DNA from: Methylococcales bacterium
Lineage (GTDB): Bacteria; Pseudomonadota; Gammaproteobacteria; Methylococcales; Methylomonadaceae
DNA length: 16,766 nucleotides
Assembly (NCBI GenBank): GCA_023134955.1
Contig: JAGLUC010000055.1
Span: 1 to 16,766, forward strand
Direction: 5' to 3'
This document shows, one piece after another, positions 15,051-16,766 of this stretch (position 1 is the stretch's first letter; every line of letters starts with the position of its first letter). The notes beneath the pieces were generated by a model, which made no database searches, had not been told where the DNA came from, and saw only the letters and a program-made list of their open reading frames with translations. Made by a program: the position numbers and the translations under genes.

Positions 15051-16397
15051 ATGTGGCAAAAGATTCTTGAGTTTTTTACAAAGAAAAAGAAAAAGAAAAA
15101 GAAAAAGTTAGTATCAGTATCAGCATCAGCGCTAGAAGAGAACTCTTCTATCATGCTTATTCAAACGCCTGTACAAAACTTGATGATTGGAATGTATGTT
15201 GCTGAATTAGATATACCCTGGCTGGAATCTCCTTTTATGTTTCAAGGTTTTCTTGTTGAAACAGAGAAAGAACTGGAGAAACTCCGCAAAACTTGTCAGT
15301 ATGTTTATGTTGATTCCAGCAAGCAAAAGAAGCGCAAGATTAATACTAATACGAAAATAAAGTCCAATCAATTGGGTGGTCAAGCATTGATTTTTGGAAA
15401 ACCTCCAAAACGTCTTGGAACATTTGAAAAGGAAATTTTAAGGGCGGAACTAAATTACAAGGATACAGGGATTCTTGTTTGTGGTTTTATGGACAAAATT
15501 GTGAGTGATGGGAGTATTGATGCCAAGTTAGCTAAAGAAGCAGTTTCCACATGTGTAAATAGTATATTACATTCTCCTGATGCATTTCTCTGGTTAAGTC
15601 AGTTAAAGCATAAGGATCAATATACCGCACAACATAGCTTAAATGTTTGTGTGTTATCCATTGTACTGGGGCGACATATTGGTTTGAACGAACTGCACCT
15701 TAATCAGGTTGGTTTATGCGGGATGATGCATGATATGGGGAAAATGTTGGTGCCCTTGGAGGTGTTAAATAAACCCGCAATACTTGAAGAAGACGAATTA
15801 GAGATAATGAGGAGTCATACAACATTGGGATATGAACTGTTGAAATCCAGTGATGATATGTTTTATGGCGCTGTCGAAACGGCATTAACTCATCATGAGC
15901 ATCTAGATGGTAAGGGGTATCCACGGAAAATTAACAGTAATAATATGTCTTATTATTCAAATATTGTTGCTATTGCAGATATGTATGACGCAATAACCAG
16001 TGATCGAGTCTATCGAAAAGGGCGGACGCATCATGTAGCAACAAAAGCTATGTTAGATGTGTCAGGGAGTCATCTTGATGCTGAATTAGTGGTTAAATTC
16101 ATTGAAAGTCTTGGTGTCTACCCTCCAGGTTGTTTTGTTGAGCTTAATAATGGAAGTGTTGCAATCGTTGTGGAACAGAATAGCCGATTTAAATTGCGCC
16201 CTAAAGTTATGATGATTTTAGATGAAGACAAAAATTCAATTGAAGGATCTGTCATTGATATTTCAGAAATGGTATTTGATAAATCAGGGAGTGTATTATC
16301 AATAAAAGCAATTATAAATCCTGATGATTATCAAATTGATAGCGAGAAATATTATCAACAAGGTGTGATACAGAAAGGCTTTTCAAAAAACAATTAA
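15051..16397 (+). CDS. DUF3391 / HD-GYP domain protein, predicted cyclic-di-GMP phosphodiesterase
   Basis: 448-residue soluble protein. An N-terminal DUF3391 region (~37-130; VQNLMIGMYVAELDIPWLESPFMFQGFLV) precedes an HD-GYP domain (~185-360). Seen catalytic signatures: HSLNVC (H195), the HD pair in MMHDMGK (H227, D228, K231), H256, HHEHLDGKGYP (281-291, the GYP motif) and DAITSDRVYRKG. All residues expected for metal binding and c-di-GMP hydrolysis are present, so activity is likely but not shown. No receiver, PAS or membrane segment is seen. The start is uncertain: ATG 15051 adds a tail with nine consecutive lysines encoded by an AAGAAA repeat, while ATG 15153 (residue 35) begins just before DUF3391; neither has a strong ribosome site. 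It is monocistronic by position and converges on proS. Confidence 0.93.
   Translation: MWQKILEFFTKKKKKKKKKLVSVSASALEENSSIMLIQTPVQNLMIGMYVAELDIPWLESPFMFQGFLVETEKELEKLRKTCQYVYVDSSKQKKRKINTNTKIKSNQLGGQALIFGKPPKRLGTFEKEILRAELNYKDTGILVCGFMDKIVSDGSIDAKLAKEAVSTCVNSILHSPDAFLWLSQLKHKDQYTAQHSLNVCVLSIVLGRHIGLNELHLNQVGLCGMMHDMGKMLVPLEVLNKPAILEEDELEIMRSHTTLGYELLKSSDDMFYGAVETALTHHEHLDGKGYPRKINSNNMSYYSNIVAIADMYDAITSDRVYRKGRTHHVATKAMLDVSGSHLDAELVVKFIESLGVYPPGCFVELNNGSVAIVVEQNSRFKLRPKVMMILDEDKNSIEGSVIDISEMVFDKSGSVLSIKAIINPDDYQIDSEKYYQQGVIQKGFSKNN
15081..15128 (+). repeat. Two adjacent in-frame hexanucleotide tandem repeats
   Basis: (AAGAAA) x4.5 at 15081-15107 encodes Lys11-Lys19. It is followed by GTATCA, GTATCA, GCATCA at 15111-15128, encoding Val-Ser, Val-Ser, Ala-Ser. 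Unit length is six in both, so copy-number change would alter the N-terminus by two residues per unit without shifting frame. Confidence 0.9.
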
Positions 16398-16635
16398 TTT
16401 AATGGTTTTTATAATCAGGTTTTATACTTCCAGTAGCAATCCCATTAAATATTCTAATTGTCATTTTCAAGTGCATTGTTTGATGAAACTCGGTGCAGAT
16501 ATTAGGTTTGTATTTGCATATTTGGTAGCTTGCTCTTGATAAAGAGGCTTATAAAGGCTTAAATCGTTATGCTGAGAAATACACGCGCTGTCCTTTACTT
16601 ATAAAAACTATAAGAACATTGGCAGGTTACACTCT
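16398..16635. other. Convergent gap between the HD-GYP gene and proS
   Basis: 238 nt with no gene. Two small inverted repeats are present: CTCTT/AAAGAG near 16533-16545 and CTTATA-AAAAC-TATAAG near 16598-16614, the latter about 20 nt past the proS stop on its strand. Neither is a convincing terminator. Confidence 0.5.
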
Positions 16636-16766
16636 TTAGCCTTGTACTTGTTTTTTTATAAACCCAATAATCTCATCTAAAGCAATATCCTGACTTTCCT
16701 GGTCTGTTCTTGCTCTATATTCAACATTTCCAGAGTCTAAGCCTTTATCGCCTAGTACGATACGAT
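16636..16766 (-). CDS. proS: Prolyl-tRNA synthetase, C-terminal 42 residues (gene continues beyond window)
   Basis: Reading the minus strand from the window end gives RIVLGDKGLDSGNVEYRAR, then TDQESQDIALDEIIGFIKKQVQG and a TAA at 16638-16636. This matches the end of the anticodon-binding domain of bacterial ProS; E. coli has VIGEKGLDNGNIEYKYR and ends VKQIKG. The enzyme charges tRNA-Pro with proline. Only the C-terminus is visible, so catalytic and editing domains cannot be assessed. It is convergent with the HD-GYP gene. Confidence 0.9.
   Translation of the reverse strand, partial: RIVLGDKGLDSGNVEYRARTDQESQDIALDEIIGFIKKQVQG

Overview
The window reads as an AT-rich gammaproteobacterial chromosome segment. 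The gene order gyrA-serC-pheA-hisC-(tyrA-aroA)-cmk-rpsA-ihfB is the arrangement known from Pseudomonas and relatives, and the prephenate dehydrogenase/EPSP synthase fusion points the same way. The low GC and the numerous palindromic intergenic repeats do not fit Pseudomonas itself. A low-GC lineage such as the Methylococcales is my guess, but it rests on impression and not on a diagnostic gene.

Region 1 (1-10926, all + strand) is a long housekeeping block. It opens inside gyrA at the codon equivalent to E. coli residue 83. It continues with serC (serine/PLP synthesis), pheA (chorismate mutase-prephenate dehydratase), hisC (a PLP aminotransferase for histidinol phosphate and probably aromatic amino acids), a fused tyrA-aroA, cmk, rpsA (ribosomal protein S1) and ihfB (IHF beta). 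Gaps are tiny (gyrA/serC 2 nt, hisC/tyrA 3 nt, tyrA-aroA/cmk overlapping ATGA), except before pheA, where a 55-nt palindromic repeat sits, and before rpsA and ihfB, where intrinsic terminators lie. Together serC, pheA, hisC and tyrA-aroA supply EPSP, the prephenate branches and transamination; cmk, rpsA and ihfB form a nucleotide/translation/nucleoid group.

Region 2 (10927-14405) is the ferrous iron uptake locus feoA-feoB-feoC. It is preceded by a 446-nt leader with a near-consensus Fur box lying just downstream of an extended -10 promoter. feoA and feoB overlap by ATGA. feoC is separated from feoB by a 247-nt spacer carrying a 32-bp near-perfect hairpin and several 12-bp direct repeats.

Region 3 (14406-15050) is a 645-nt gene-free stretch packed with inverted repeats, including a MITE-like unit with 31-nt inverted ends.

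Region 4 (15051-16766) holds a gene for a DUF3391/HD-GYP cyclic-di-GMP phosphodiesterase with intact catalytic motifs and two adjacent hexanucleotide tandem repeats near its 5' end. It converges on the 3' end of proS (prolyl-tRNA synthetase, - strand), which runs off the window.

I found no CRISPR array, tRNA, rRNA, transposase or prophage gene. No coding region looks like a new system. The unusual content is the repeat population in the gene-free gaps and the hexamer repeats in the HD-GYP gene.
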